From contig JAGFBZ010000817.1 of the NCBI GenBank assembly GCA_018398805.1, forward strand, positions 1,320,001 through 1,384,000: a stretch of DNA of 64,000 nt, read 5' to 3'. This document shows positions 43,484 to 54,450 of the stretch, piece by piece. Position numbers and translations under genes: made by a program. The stretch is from Hirundichthys speculiger. Taxonomy: Eukaryota; Chordata; Actinopteri; Beloniformes; Exocoetidae. The notes under the pieces are model-generated. The model had not been told where the DNA came from and searched no databases. It saw only the letters and a list, made by a program, of their open reading frames with translations. Position 1 is the stretch's first letter. The number at the start of each line of letters is the position of its first letter.

Positions 43484-46400
43484 GTGTGTAAATCAGTGAG
43501 ACCAAAGATGACTGCAGAGCAGGCTGAAGGGCATTGAAGTGGTATGACTTGTATAGTGACATTTCAGAACTGAGAAGTGCATAATAATAATAATAGTATG
43601 AAGATGGATAAACTAAACTGGCGGCGGGGTTGCTAGGGCACTTGCAGGAGTCCAGCTTGCAACTCTAAGAACTGGAAGGATCAGATGTTACAGAGCATAG
43701 TCCAATTAATGACTTACAGCCACACGTCTACCTAAGACGGTGACATTACCCATGTCCAAACCTAGGAAAAAGAAATGGAAATTACTTACTTTCACAGCCC
43801 CTTTCGTGCGGTCAGTTGTTGTAATCTGGTCATTTCACGGATAACAGGGTTTTGCATGTTGTTAAGATGTGTTTAAAACAATTTTGCCTCTTTCTATGTG
43901 CATGAACCATTAGGCTTTATTCATACCAAAACAGCCCAAAGACTGCACCATCTGTGCAAACGATAGCTACAAGCAGTTTTACAACACACACACACCCGTG
44001 TTTGACAGGCTCTAAATGACCTCGGAACCGACCAGGAAACACGCGTTTCAAGTTGGTTCTCTTTTGTTTCCTCTCTTTCCAAAACAGTTTTTTAATCACT
44101 GAAAATAAAGCACTTAGCTGTGGGCAAATTATTAACACTGAACAGAAATTGAACTAGAGAGGCACGTCGGCGCCAGATACTTCCTTTGTGCTTACAGGGA
44201 CAAAGTTAAAGACCAGACACTGCCGATATAACACACATTTAATGTAATTAGTCTACAATGATCGTCAAATTTGTTTAACCACGATAGTCTGAATGTTTCA
44301 ACCGTGTGCGTATGTCCATTAATGCTTTCAGCTGCTGGTCAGTCTCCACTCAAGCTTTACAACTTTGGTGCCAGACATCCCTGATTTTGTCTGATCAAAC
44401 AATAACAGAGGGGATCTGAGAAACGGATGACGTGTTTGTGAAAAGCTTGTGTGTAAAAGGTGCATGGTTTGCTCTGCTTCACAAGGCTGCCACAGCAGAC
44501 AAATGATGACTCCACCATCTGGTGTCAAAAATCCGAGAGGCTGACAAAGAGGCTATGGCTACTGCTGAGCATTTAGCTGTTCTTTGATGAACGCCTTCAA
44601 ACCCATTTCTAACAAACTGATTAAAATAAAAACCCTCAGAATTTCAAATCTCTCCATGCTGCTCACCGAGGAGGAAATGTGTGTCGTTAACAATATATTT
44701 TTTTATTTAAAGAATAACCCCTAACTCCCCACAGTTCTGTCAACTGTGTCCCAGACCACACAGAATCAGACCCAAAACTCCAAAATGTATTAAATAATTT
44801 ACCAACAGAACTGTTAAAAGCTCAAGCTTCAGGAAAAGCCCCTACCAGGGATATCGAGGCATGCCTCCTCCTTTGATTTACCTGATAAAAACCTTAAATA
44901 GAAAAAAAAAAGGCTCCCCACATTTCTCCTCAGCAACAGTCTATTTGCACAGCAAAATACACAACTAAGCTTGTAGCTTTCTCTCATTATGCCTCCTCTT
45001 CCTTAAAAACCAGCCAATGTTTAAAATATAAGTCATTTTTTAAACACAATTACAGAGAGAAATTGCTTTTGGGTAAAAAGGAGTTGGTACATACCCAGCA
45101 GCTTCTAGAACGGGTTCCATTGACTCTTGTGCAGAGGAGATAATGGAATCGATCCCTCAAACTGCTTAACTTAAGCATGGGCTGATCACATGACCATGCC
45201 CTCATTAGCAGAGCACAGCACTGTGCAAATTTGTTTACTCATTATACGTGTGACCCTGAAAAACATGCACATGCGATATGAGGCTGATGTTAATGCCCAA
45301 ATAGGCTCCTGAGGGGGGGTGAAGCCGGAGTATATGTGCGGGGTAGGGAAACAACACAGCACAGAGAAGCCGCTAAAGCTAATAATAAAGAGGCTGGTGA
45401 TGCACTGCAAAGACCGAGAAAAGAAAGCAGATCCAGGTTGGCTGGAAATGGGGCAGGGTGGCTGCATGTGCCCCGTTTCGCCTGGTCCTTGCTGTGCATC
45501 CCGGGTGGCTGAGCTCCAGGGACACACCACTTGGGGCTGGTCCAGGTGGTAAAAGCATAAGGGCTCCTGGTGGCAGAGATGTGCAACACTCACACTTTGC
45601 CATCTGGTGATGAGTCACCCCGTCTCTGTTCTCATTTGCTCTGACTGGGCATGAGATTGCTGGCCATCGATGTGTTCCTCTAAAGCATTAGCACCGCGTT
45701 TTATGAGTTGGCAACTCGGTGGAGATGAAATCAATAAAATTTTAAAGTATCTAGATTCCATCTGCGGTAAAGCAATGAGAGAGGCCTCAACAACTCATTT
45801 ATTTAGCAAGGTTTGACCCTTTAAATCACAAGTCCCAAACAGAGACAGAAGGTATATGAATAACAAAATAGGGCAGAAAATAGAATCAACAAAATAAAGC
45901 TAAGGGAGAAAATTGTGCATATCGGCCAACATAGCTTAAAATGCATCTTTGCGACGCAAATGAAAGGCAAAAAGTAACTGAGATGAGCTGCAGGCGAGGC
46001 ACACAGTAATCTGCCCAGTATTGTGCGTGCCTTACGGCGGCGTGCATGCCGCCTCTTAGACGGATGCAACCGACTAACAGTTCTGCTCCTGCGTGACAGC
46101 TCCCTCCTCTGGGCCACGGCTGACCCAAATCCTTTTATTTTCTCTGACACTTCACTCCCGCCTCAAATCCCAGTATCATTCCACACACATATATGCTGGA
46201 GAGACTGCTTTAACAGCCATACTTCTACTGCCCCCTATCTGGAAAAAAGCAGACATGTTTCACTGAACAGAAGATGGCAATAGAGCAATCAACCCCCCCC
46301 CCCCCCCCCCCCCCCCCAAGAGTGAACACACTCTTAGTGAGAGAGCCTTCACTCAGCAGTACCCTGAAACCAAAGCAGCTAAATGGAATTCAGCCATTAT

Positions 46401-47156
46401 TATTCATTCTCCTAATTTTGCCAGAGATCAGAATATATTTATGAAACAGGCAGCAAACCAGCTTCATCTGTTATTGTGTGGCTGGTTTTGGGAAAACAAA
46501 AAAATTTTTTAATGATATAGTTGTCTGACAAATGGTGCATCACAGTTGCTGGTTTTGGAGGCCTTTCTGTTACCGACTTCACAGTAAAAACAGATCACAT
46601 GCTAACTGACAGTAAATGCCATTTTAAAATCTAACAAATCCATCTCCTGTTTGCTCTCAAAAAAAAACAAAAAAGAAAAAGAAAACTCATATTAACATAA
46701 CCTGAAGGAGTGATCCTTGATCAGTATCTGTAAGTATGAACTGAAGTGCTGAGAAAAGCAGCACAAAGCACGTTCTTTTGCCAAGATTTAAAACACAAAG
46801 CTTTTCAGCAACAACGGTGCAACACATGGATCACCAAGTGTCCTGAAAACGGCAACATTTTTAGCTTCAGAGCTGTTAGTTATTATCAGAGAAAAAGTAC
46901 CATCATCTCTGGCTTCCGGGTCACAGAATGGTGTGAATAATCTCCTGACCAAATATGCAAGATAAATAAATATGCGCACATTTAAGGAATTGGCCTTAAT
47001 TACCAGTATGAAAAAAAAATCAGGAGAAATGGCTTAAGTACAGTACCTATTAAGGTATAATTACATATCAGGACATAAGGAAAAAATAAAAATCACCTCA
47101 AAATTTCATAAAATTAGGTAAACATACTCTCTGATGAGCAGTACATATGATTCAAA
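43484..47156. other. long spacer, nothing recognised
   Basis: No supported exon is seen. A GC-richer patch at 45290-45600 has overlapping frames on both strands without motif. C run at 46293-46317. Some short MITE-like sequence may hide near 43700-44200 but I could not define ends. Confidence 0.4.
46293..46317. repeat. poly-C run (25 bases)
   Basis: An uninterrupted cytosine run. Its length in the assembly may be unreliable. Confidence 0.97.
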
Positions 47157-47400
47157 AGCTGGTAAGAACCACCTTTAGAGACAATAACTTTAAGCAATAA
47201 ATGATTGTATGATTTTATCCGTCTCTCACTTCTCAGGAGGAATTACGCTCCACTCTTGTTAAACTAAGCTGCTTCAGTTCACTGAGGTTTGTTGTTACTT
47301 ATTTATGCACAGCTCGCTGAAGGTCCCACCACAGAATTTCAATCAAGGTTGAGGTCTGCACTTTGACTGGGCCATTGCAACACCTTGATTATCTTATTTT
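47157..47400 (-). pseudogene. Tc1/mariner-like transposase C-terminal fragment
   Basis: On the minus strand the order is a tract from GGCCCAGTCAAAGTGC, through a helical segment, to GAGTGGAGCGTAATTCC and AAAGGTGGTTCTTACCAGC. This is the 3' part of the transposase gene and early 3' flank in a common fish Tc1-like family. Frame-breaking changes are present and no catalytic residue can be confirmed. The fragment at 22583-22850 covers the neighbouring part of the same family. Confidence 0.6.
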
Positions 47401-47730
47401 TCATTGTTTGTTCATTTATTTTTCCATTATGTCATATTATTCAGTGACACATTTGCCGGACTGTTGGGGGTTCTTGTTCTGACCCAAACACTGTAGTAGT
47501 ATAATGAAATGACATGACTTGAACTTATGTAGCTCATAGTTCATAAGATTCTGGTTATTTTATTTTAAAGAGGAAGCTGGATGAACTGTTGGAATAAACC
47601 AAGAGAGAAGCTGCAGCAAAAGACGTTGAGAGACCGAAAAGACCACATCCCAGGGATGAAACAGAAGAAGCTGTTCCCACGGCAAACCAGAAGATCTTAC
47701 TCTGAATTTCTGCATATGCAGGGCACCATT

Positions 47731-48300
47731 AAAATTCCTTCCCAAAAATTGGATGCTTTGTAAAGCAAATAAAAGCAGAATGCAATTAATTTTTTCACAT
47801 TTCATTAACCCATATTTTTTTTCCCAGAACATAAAGAACATCACAGATGTTGAAAAAGTTTACCACGTCTTGGTAAATGTCAGCTCATTTTGACCTTGAT
47901 GGCAGCAGCACATACCAGAAAAGTTGGAACGGGAGCAACAAAAGTACTTAATGCAAATCGAAAACAAGTGGAGGGGAATTTGACCACTGATTAGGTTAAC
48001 TGGCAACAGATGAGTAGCATGACTGGGTATAAAAGGAGCATTTTAGAGAGGCAGAACCTCAGATGGAAAGGTGGGCAGAGGTTCACCAATCTGCGACAAA
48101 AATGAGTGTAAAAATTCCAATTCCAAGAATTCCTAATCATAAAATTGCAAAGCATTTAAAGATTCTACCATATATCATCAAAAGATGCAGAGATTCAGGA
48201 GGAATGTCTGCGCACAAGGGACAAGACCAAAGGTCAAAACTGGATGTGTGTGATCTTCAGGCCCTGTTGGTTGAAAATTGCATCAGGTCACAGTGACCTG
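47731..48300 (+). mobile_element. Tc1/mariner-like element, 5' half
   Basis: From a worn terminus (TTCCCAAAAATTGGATGC) it continues through GCAGAATGCAATT, AACCCATATTTTTTTTCCC, CAGCTCATTTTGACCTTGA and GTATAAAAGGAGCATTTTAG to the start of the transposase. An open frame (48063-48296) covers the N-terminal helix-turn-helix region, including SVKIPIPRIPNHKIAKH and SAHKGQDQRSKLDVCDLQAL. It ends before the catalytic domain. The family is that of 5279-6634. The next fragment in the same orientation begins near 51385 and overlaps this one slightly in element coordinates, so a single split copy is possible but two copies are likelier. Confidence 0.8.
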
Positions 48301-48599
48301 TTTTCTTAGTATCTAACGTAGAACATCTATGTGGGATATCAGACCGGCGCAATGGCGGGAGTTTTTCTGAGGCTGGCTGAGTAGAACGTAGGCTCAAGGC
48401 TCAAATATACTGATAACGAGTGGTTAAAAATGACTGCGTGTCCTTGGCTTGCGTGTCCTTGTCCTTGTGTGATCTCAGCCTGTGAGGCTGGAATTTCTGA
48501 GATTAAACTGCGAGATTGAATTTAAATCAAATTGATCTTTCTACAGAGAGAAAGGCCACACCGCCTTTTATGATTTTTGAATTCATCACAACATTTGTA

Positions 48600-49675
48600 A
48601 ATAAATTCTTGGAACTAAGAAAAAATACCACCACAGCAGAATTGGTTGAAAATCTGTTTTATGGGTAGGCTAACTGAACATGCTAACAACATCATGCACA
48701 CTTTTTTTTTTTTTTTAACCAATCAAAACCTGGAACCACACGTGCATCAATTCATGCGCCTTAAACATTTCAAACGATCAAAACATTTCAAAACGATTTT
48801 AGGAGTAGACTACTGACAAGGCATGGCCTGGCAATGAGAAAAAAAGAAGAAAGAAATATTTACAAACGGGAACGACTGCTGCTCTTTATTTTTAGTGGGA
48901 GCCCTGCGCTCGGTGGGCTGCTGCCATCTTTTTCATGTCTGGACACATCGCCGTGAGCTTCAGCCTGAGTGCACCAGAGCTCACGAGGTTCAGACGTTTT
49001 CAGTATTTTGTCTGCATGTGGAGAGTTCGGCTGAATCCCTGTTCAGTAAGTCGAGTCTTTAGATACCTTGTCTGGATGTTTTTTTTAGAAAGATGCTCCT
49101 GTAATCGCGACGGCTTCATGGCTTCACTGGAGAACACCTGCTCACAATGCAGCACATCTGGCAGATGTACGTTGCTCGGTGATGGAATAAATAAATAATT
49201 TATGTAATTAGCATTGAACTGCCAGCACTTTCTCTTGTTTTACGCCATTTTTGATTGTACTGTTAATTTTTGTGATTAAATGTGATTACGTAGTCTTGAT
49301 TGTGTATGTTTTCATTGGTTTCTGAATGAAGCCCGTGAACTGTGTTGGAAAGGAGTCTCTCCGCTGCTGTGTGTTTATGGGCGTTACTATGGCGACCGAT
49401 CCCGCTCGGGTTCGTCTGATTGTGACGTAGAGAGAAAAAGAGATTTTACCAGGTCATGGAAGCAGCAGACTCTGGGTTTTGGTCTCAGACAGCAGCTTTA
49501 TTTTTTGAAAGGAAATCTGAGCACAACATTTTATTGAAACATGAATAGATCTGCACAATAAAAAAACCTTGAGAAACCATGGAAGTTTAAAACAGAGTTC
49601 TCAAGGCTCGGCGCCCCCCTTAAAGTTTCAGAACGCCCCCTGGGGGGCAGTAGTGCCCTCATTGAGAAACCCTAG
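48600..49675 (-). mobile_element. hAT (Charlie/ZBED-like) element fragment with 5' terminus
   Basis: Read on the minus strand, the 5' end is CTAGGGTTTCTCAATGAGGG, followed by CACTACTGCCCCCCAGG. A long non-coding leader then precedes a BED zinc-finger remnant at about 49180-49030. Further on come TGAAAAAGATGGCAGCAGCC and CATTGCCAGGCCATGCC, which resemble the 3' region of the same group. The catalytic domain is missing, so it is internally deleted. The distal end is not defined. Confidence 0.6.
49020..49180 (-). pseudogene. BED zinc-finger fragment of a hAT transposase
   Basis: A minus-strand frame reads VLHCEQVFSSEAMKPSRLQ, then EHLSKKN, and runs on to a stop after about 50 codons. The core EAMKPSRLQEHL is the second half of the BED finger used by ZBED5/SCAND3-like hAT proteins, with the second cysteine (HCEQ) and the LQEHL histidine. 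The first cysteine appears replaced. No dimerisation or catalytic region follows. It is too short and altered to bind DNA as a normal finger. Confidence 0.55.
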
Positions 49676-49677
49676 TC

Positions 49678-51384
49678 GGGGGGGGGGGGGGTAAACGTTC
49701 CGCTTGCTGGTGGTGCATTTGTGTGATCTCCCTGTGGCTCGTAAATTTCTTGTCTCCAGCTTTCTGTGCCGTTTTAAAGTAAAGAAAAGAGAAAACATAT
49801 GGTGGGGAAAAAAAGAAAGGAAAAAAATGAAAAATTGTGGAAAACATAAAAGGACGACAAGGAGTCAGGTGTTGTGTAACTGCGCCGTTAAGTTAGTGCT
49901 GCATGGGCATTTTACTGACATGTGTAAAACATTAAGCGATAGCAAATTGGGGATTGATCGTATCAGACCAAATTAAAACATTTGTGGGTTTGAGACCAAA
50001 GTTAAAGATGATTTTTATGCCTTGTTCTGATAATTACATTAGTAAGAAGACGTAGTGATTTGAAACATTATTGGACATTGAAAAGAAAAAACAAGAGTCT
50101 GTTCAAGATGATAGGGTATAAATTAGAATGAATAAAATGGATAACATGGAATGAATTAACCTGCTATAGCTGCTGATTTGATTAGTTCAGGTTAAGACAT
50201 GGTTTACTGATTATTAATGCAAATTTTAGGAAAGTAATATCGGGGGGAATATCCGTTTTGTGTTGTCCCTGTCTGTGTCTGTCTTGTGGGCCCTGTTTTG
50301 ATTCCATGTTTTGTGTTTCTGTAGTGAAAAGCCCTTAGTTCTCCACGTATTGAAAAGTGCTGCCTCATGGCACTAATGTCAGAGTGGAAGCTGAAATTAC
50401 TCAATATTGGCTTAATATTACAACTGGCTTGTAGCTGCACTGACAAAGTCTTTTCAGTGTGAGTGGAAAATATGGCAAAAATGATACGTGGAGGATGCGA
50501 GGTGAGATGTATAGTTTGAATATATGGGGTTACAGATGTTAAACTGTCTGGTGGAAATGGTAACGTTCCGTTCTACTGTTCTGATCTATTGTTTACTGTT
50601 TATTTTAAAATTCCATCAGTTCAGTCCATTTTCATGGACTGAACTGTGCTGATTGCTGGTCACTTTGACCACAACTCTCTTGGAATGATGGACTGATGCT
50701 TTCCTCAGGAAAATTAACAAGCTGTCCCCTGCAGCTTGTCAGCCTTTTCTCTGCAACTCCATGTCCGGGTGGGGGCTCTGATTTCCGTCCTCTTCGATGG
50801 ACATCGATGGCTGGCCAAAGCTACTGCACGTAAGCAACATTCTTGGATCAACCTGCACAGATGTGTGCTGTGTCTGGGGGGGAGGGGGGGGGGGGGCACA
50901 GACGGCAGAGGCAGAAGGGCGTTGCAGTGACGTGGCTGGAAGTGGGTTGTGCTGGGCAAGGCCTACGGCGTTGATCCACGCCTGGGAGCAGTCGTGGGCT
51001 GGCCTGCTGATGGCGGGGCAGGAAGGGGTTGAGTTCCAACCTAGGGACGAATAGCTGTGGAACTGTTTTTCTTGGCTCAAAGACAAGGCCATCTTCTGAG
51101 TATGGCTGTGAGGACATAACACACGGATAATGTGCAGCCTGTCTAGGTAGACTTTTGCGTCACAGTTCTGCAGAAGGTGAAGAGAATCCAGTTAAAAAAA
51201 AAAAAGTAAGGTAAAGGACAGAGAAGTGTATATGGTTTCATCTTCAATGGTGTTTTTCTGATTTCAGTCGCGTTTTATGTCCATTTAAACAGAGACTTGC
51301 CTGGAAATTGCAGGTGAATTTGGACATGAATGTCTGCTGAAGGAGGGAATACACCGTTGTACACCTGGTACTGTTGTGATGTTG
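49678..51384. other. spacer with G-rich tracts
   Basis: A 14-base G run at 49678-49691 directly follows the hAT end, and a G-rich tract lies at 50876-50896. The GC-richer segment 50720-51110 has overlapping open frames on both strands without recognised motifs. It may be an old retroelement piece, but I cannot support that. Confidence 0.35.
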
Positions 51385-52034
51385 TGTCCTCAGGCAGCTC
51401 TGTGAACACCATTTCCCATGCAATCCACAAATTCAAGTTAAAGCTGTATCATGCAAAAAAGAAGCCATATGTGAACATGATCCAGTCAACACCTCTTTCT
51501 GGGAAGACCTTTCATATTTCAGCAAGACAATGCTAAACCACATACTGCATCCATCACAACAGTATGGCTTCGTCAGAGAAGAGTCTGGATGTTGTACTGG
51601 CCTGCCTGCAGTCCAGACCTTTCCCCAATAGAAAACATTTGGCACAACACCAATGACAAATTCTGCAATGAAGGCCCAGTTCGTTAAGCAGCTAGAATCC
51701 TGCATCACACAAGAATGGGACAACATTCCTGTTCTAAAACTCCAGTCACTGGTCTCCTCACTTCCCAGAAGTTTACAGACAGTTGTGAAAAGATGAGGAG
51801 ATACTACACAATGGTAAACATCACCTTGTTACATCTTTGAGATAATTTGCTGCTATCAAAGTCAAAATGAGCCACCATTTTCCATGAAATGGTAAAATGT
51901 CTCAGTTTCAACATCTGATATGTTCTTTATGTTCTACTGGGAATAAAATATGGGTTTATGAAATTTGCAAGTCATTGCATTCTGTTTTTATTTAGATTTT
52001 AAACAGCGTCCAAACTTTTTTGGAACTGGGGTTG
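51385..52034 (+). mobile_element. Tc1/mariner-like element, 3' half with internal deletion
   Basis: It includes FHISARQC/FQQDNA-type sequence near 51515 with the second catalytic aspartate, then WPACSPDLSPIENIWHN with the third, and the C-terminal part ending before TGA near 51795. The 3' flank carries CCATGAAATGGTAAAATGTC and closes TTTTTGGAACTGGGGTTG followed by TA at 52035-52036. The frame jumps from the helix-turn-helix/linker region (KKKPYVNMIQS) straight to the second acidic block. The part holding the first catalytic aspartate has therefore been deleted. Same family and orientation as 5279-6634. Confidence 0.88.
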
Positions 52035-52749
52035 TACTACTACTATGGCTGAACCATTAACCAATACTTGTGGCACTACAATTTTCACAAAGATCAGTAT
52101 TTTTAGCCCACTGTTTGACCTTCGTTTGTTTAGGTTTTAGCAGCAGCATCTGTATGACAGTAATAGAAATGGTGGGCTTAGCATGGGACCCTTGGATAAC
52201 ATAACTTGACATAACATACAGGCTTTAAACAGTAAAAAAAAAAAAAAAAGGGGGGGGGGGGTGTTGCCCTTGCAGCCCTTGCAGAATTTTATATTTTAGA
52301 CTTGCTCAATATCTTGTTTCCACAAACCCAGAGATGAGCTTCACAGTCTCCATCTCCCATGGTGCCAGGGAGTGTGGCGTCCATTATAGCTAACTGGCAT
52401 GTTAACTAGTGGGCGGTGTGTTAGCTATTGTACTGAACCATCAAGTTTTTTTTTTTGTTTTTTTTTTTTTTAAGAATAATGTCAACTCTTTGTGATCACC
52501 AGCCAATCGGGACTGACGCAATGAGATAGATGCTTTTGAGGAATCCACAGGGGGGCGTATGCCGTAGTGGGATACTCTGAGAACCGGTGTTACGAGAGTA
52601 ACCTAAAGTTTTTCACCATCAGTTTCAAACAATTCATCCACAGAAAACCCAGCAAACTTTCATAGAGAGGCAACCAGCAACCACGTCATCACTGTACAGT
52701 TTACAGCAGTAGTGGAAACAGTAGGAATGGGACGTTTCCATGACATTAT
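52035..52749. other. spacer with A/G and T tracts
   Basis: A run of A (52234-52249) continues directly into a run of 12 G (52250-52261). T-rich sequence lies at 52446-52473. Nothing else is recognised. Confidence 0.5.
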
Positions 52750-53165
52750 ACAGAAGATGGAAGCCCTCAAGAATGATAATAAATATAGTAAGATGACAAC
52801 AAATAGGAAGAATAATATTAAGAAGAAGAATACAAGGATTACAAAGAATACAAAAGATTATTGATTATGATTGAAGAAAAATATGAAAAAGAATAACAAC
52901 AAAGACAAGAGAGAATATGGAAGAATATGAAGAATAAAAAGATATAAAGAAGGCAAAAACAGATGAAGAAGGAAGAGAAAAAGACAGGGAACATGAAATA
53001 TGAAAAAAATGTGAAGATTATGAAGAACACAAAATAATTTTTAAAAATCTGATAAAGAAAATTAATGATAAAGAAAAAGATAATAGAATAAAAACATGAA
53101 AGTATATGAAAAAATATTAAGAAAAGCAAGAAGAAACAAAAGAAGAATACAACATATACAAAAAG
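52750..53165. repeat. purine-rich strand-asymmetric low-complexity tract
   Basis: For about 400 bp the plus strand is almost entirely A and G with scattered T, built from degenerate AAGAATA, GAAGAAGAA and AAAGATAA units with very few C. The 97-codon minus-strand frame reading mostly F, I, S, Y and L is a consequence of this composition. It is probably a decayed (GAA)n/(GAATA)n satellite-like tract. Confidence 0.8.
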
Positions 53166-54276
53166 ATAAGTCAGGCTGTTTTTGAATCCGCATCCTAATC
53201 ATTGAACTGGTACCACTGAATGTGCGATAATATTAAACACTGGGAGGACTGGTTTATGACTAAACAAGGGCCTAAAAACACATTTCTGTCCTGGGGTTAC
53301 TCTGGAAAACAGTCCAACCTTAATATTAATGTTTTTGTTTTGAACTGAAATTTTGTGCAATTTCCTCATTTTAAAATCAAACTGTCATGTATCAATGTCA
53401 ATCATATCTATTACACCTCTCCACTTTAGACAACAAACATCTCACTAGTTCAGCTTTGTCTGGACCTTAAAAAATCATCCTCTCCTACAGATCCCCTCAG
53501 CTGTCTTAATTTCCCATCACCAACATTGCTCTAAGAGTCAGCAGTTCTTCCAATTCAAACCACAGGACTCTCCATCACTGTGAGACCATCGGCCAGAACC
53601 AGGCAGCTGGGACTGTCTCGGGTCTCCATCTTTGTGAGAAATACCACTCTGCCCCTGAAATATTTTGGGTACTCCTACTCTGCCCAGCCCATCTGTTTGC
53701 TGGCCTGATTTGAGTTGGGCAGTGTGTGATTAGGCTTCTGAGCAGAGGGTGAAAATATGGCTGGAGCTTTCCCAACAGACAAGGACCGCAGATTGCAGAA
53801 TCTGCCCACCTGCATGTGAACTCCTTGGTGGATAGAGCTGCAGAATGAAGAGCCTCAGGCGGTGGCAAGAAAAAAAAAAATATGTGGAAACATTGGTGAA
53901 GTCAAGGTAATTTGTGGGTCACAAATGTTGGTTTACCTGACCAAAAGTATCATGAAATAGTTAATGAGAGGTCGTACATGAGGTGGTAAGTGCAAAAGAA
54001 AACATACTGACAACAAAAACAAGGGCTCCATTTTGAACACACTGACTCAGTGCCGTTTCTTTCCCACTCATATCTCACTGCACAATGTCAATCTCCTGCG
54101 CAGGGCTGCAGAATGTAGCAGCCTCTCCCAGCACATCATGGAAGAGCTCTCCATATTATGGACGATCAATAATACATGGTTAAGCTGTCCTTGGAAAAAC
54201 TGATGGTTGCACTGTACCAAGCATTTTCCTTTGGGTACCGCCTGAAAACTAAAAACTTTTCAGAAAAGATCTCCTG
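53166..54276. other. spacer, nothing recognised
   Basis: No exon or repeat family is supported. An A run lies at about 53869-53880. Confidence 0.45.
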
Positions 54277-54450
54277 TCGGGCCGCCCGGTGGTCCAGTGG
54301 CTGGGGCAGGCGGCCCATGTACGGAGGCTATAGTGGTCAATGCAGCTGTCGCAGGTTCGAATCTTCATTGCATGTCTTCCCCATTCTCTGCCCCCTTTCC
54401 ATGTGTCTACAAATAAAGGCTACTAGTGCCAAAAACAAACAAAAAAAAAA
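54277..54450 (+). mobile_element. tRNA-type SINE, plus-strand copy
   Basis: The head GGGCCGCCCGGTGGTCCAGT contains the A-box. GCAGGTTCGAATCTTC about 60 bases on is the B-box. CATTGCATGTCTTCCCC, CCCCTTTCC and CTACAAATAAAGGCTAC follow, then an A-rich tail from 54431. It is the best preserved of the three copies of this family (others at 19355 and 40556, both inverted). A long insertion between the A-box and B-box (GGAGGCTATAGTGGTCAATG) is characteristic of the family. Confidence 0.75.

Noticed and set aside
45186..45618. Overlapping frames up to 135 codons in a GC-richer patch
   Set aside because: Open in several frames on both strands at once, with no motif, as expected from composition.
50739..51122. 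127-codon minus-strand frame
   Set aside because: Proline run comes from a G tract. No motif, and frames on the opposite strand are equally open.
52839..53129. 97-codon frame rich in Phe, Ile and Tyr resembling a membrane protein
   Set aside because: It is the complement of a purine-rich low-complexity tract, not a real transmembrane protein.
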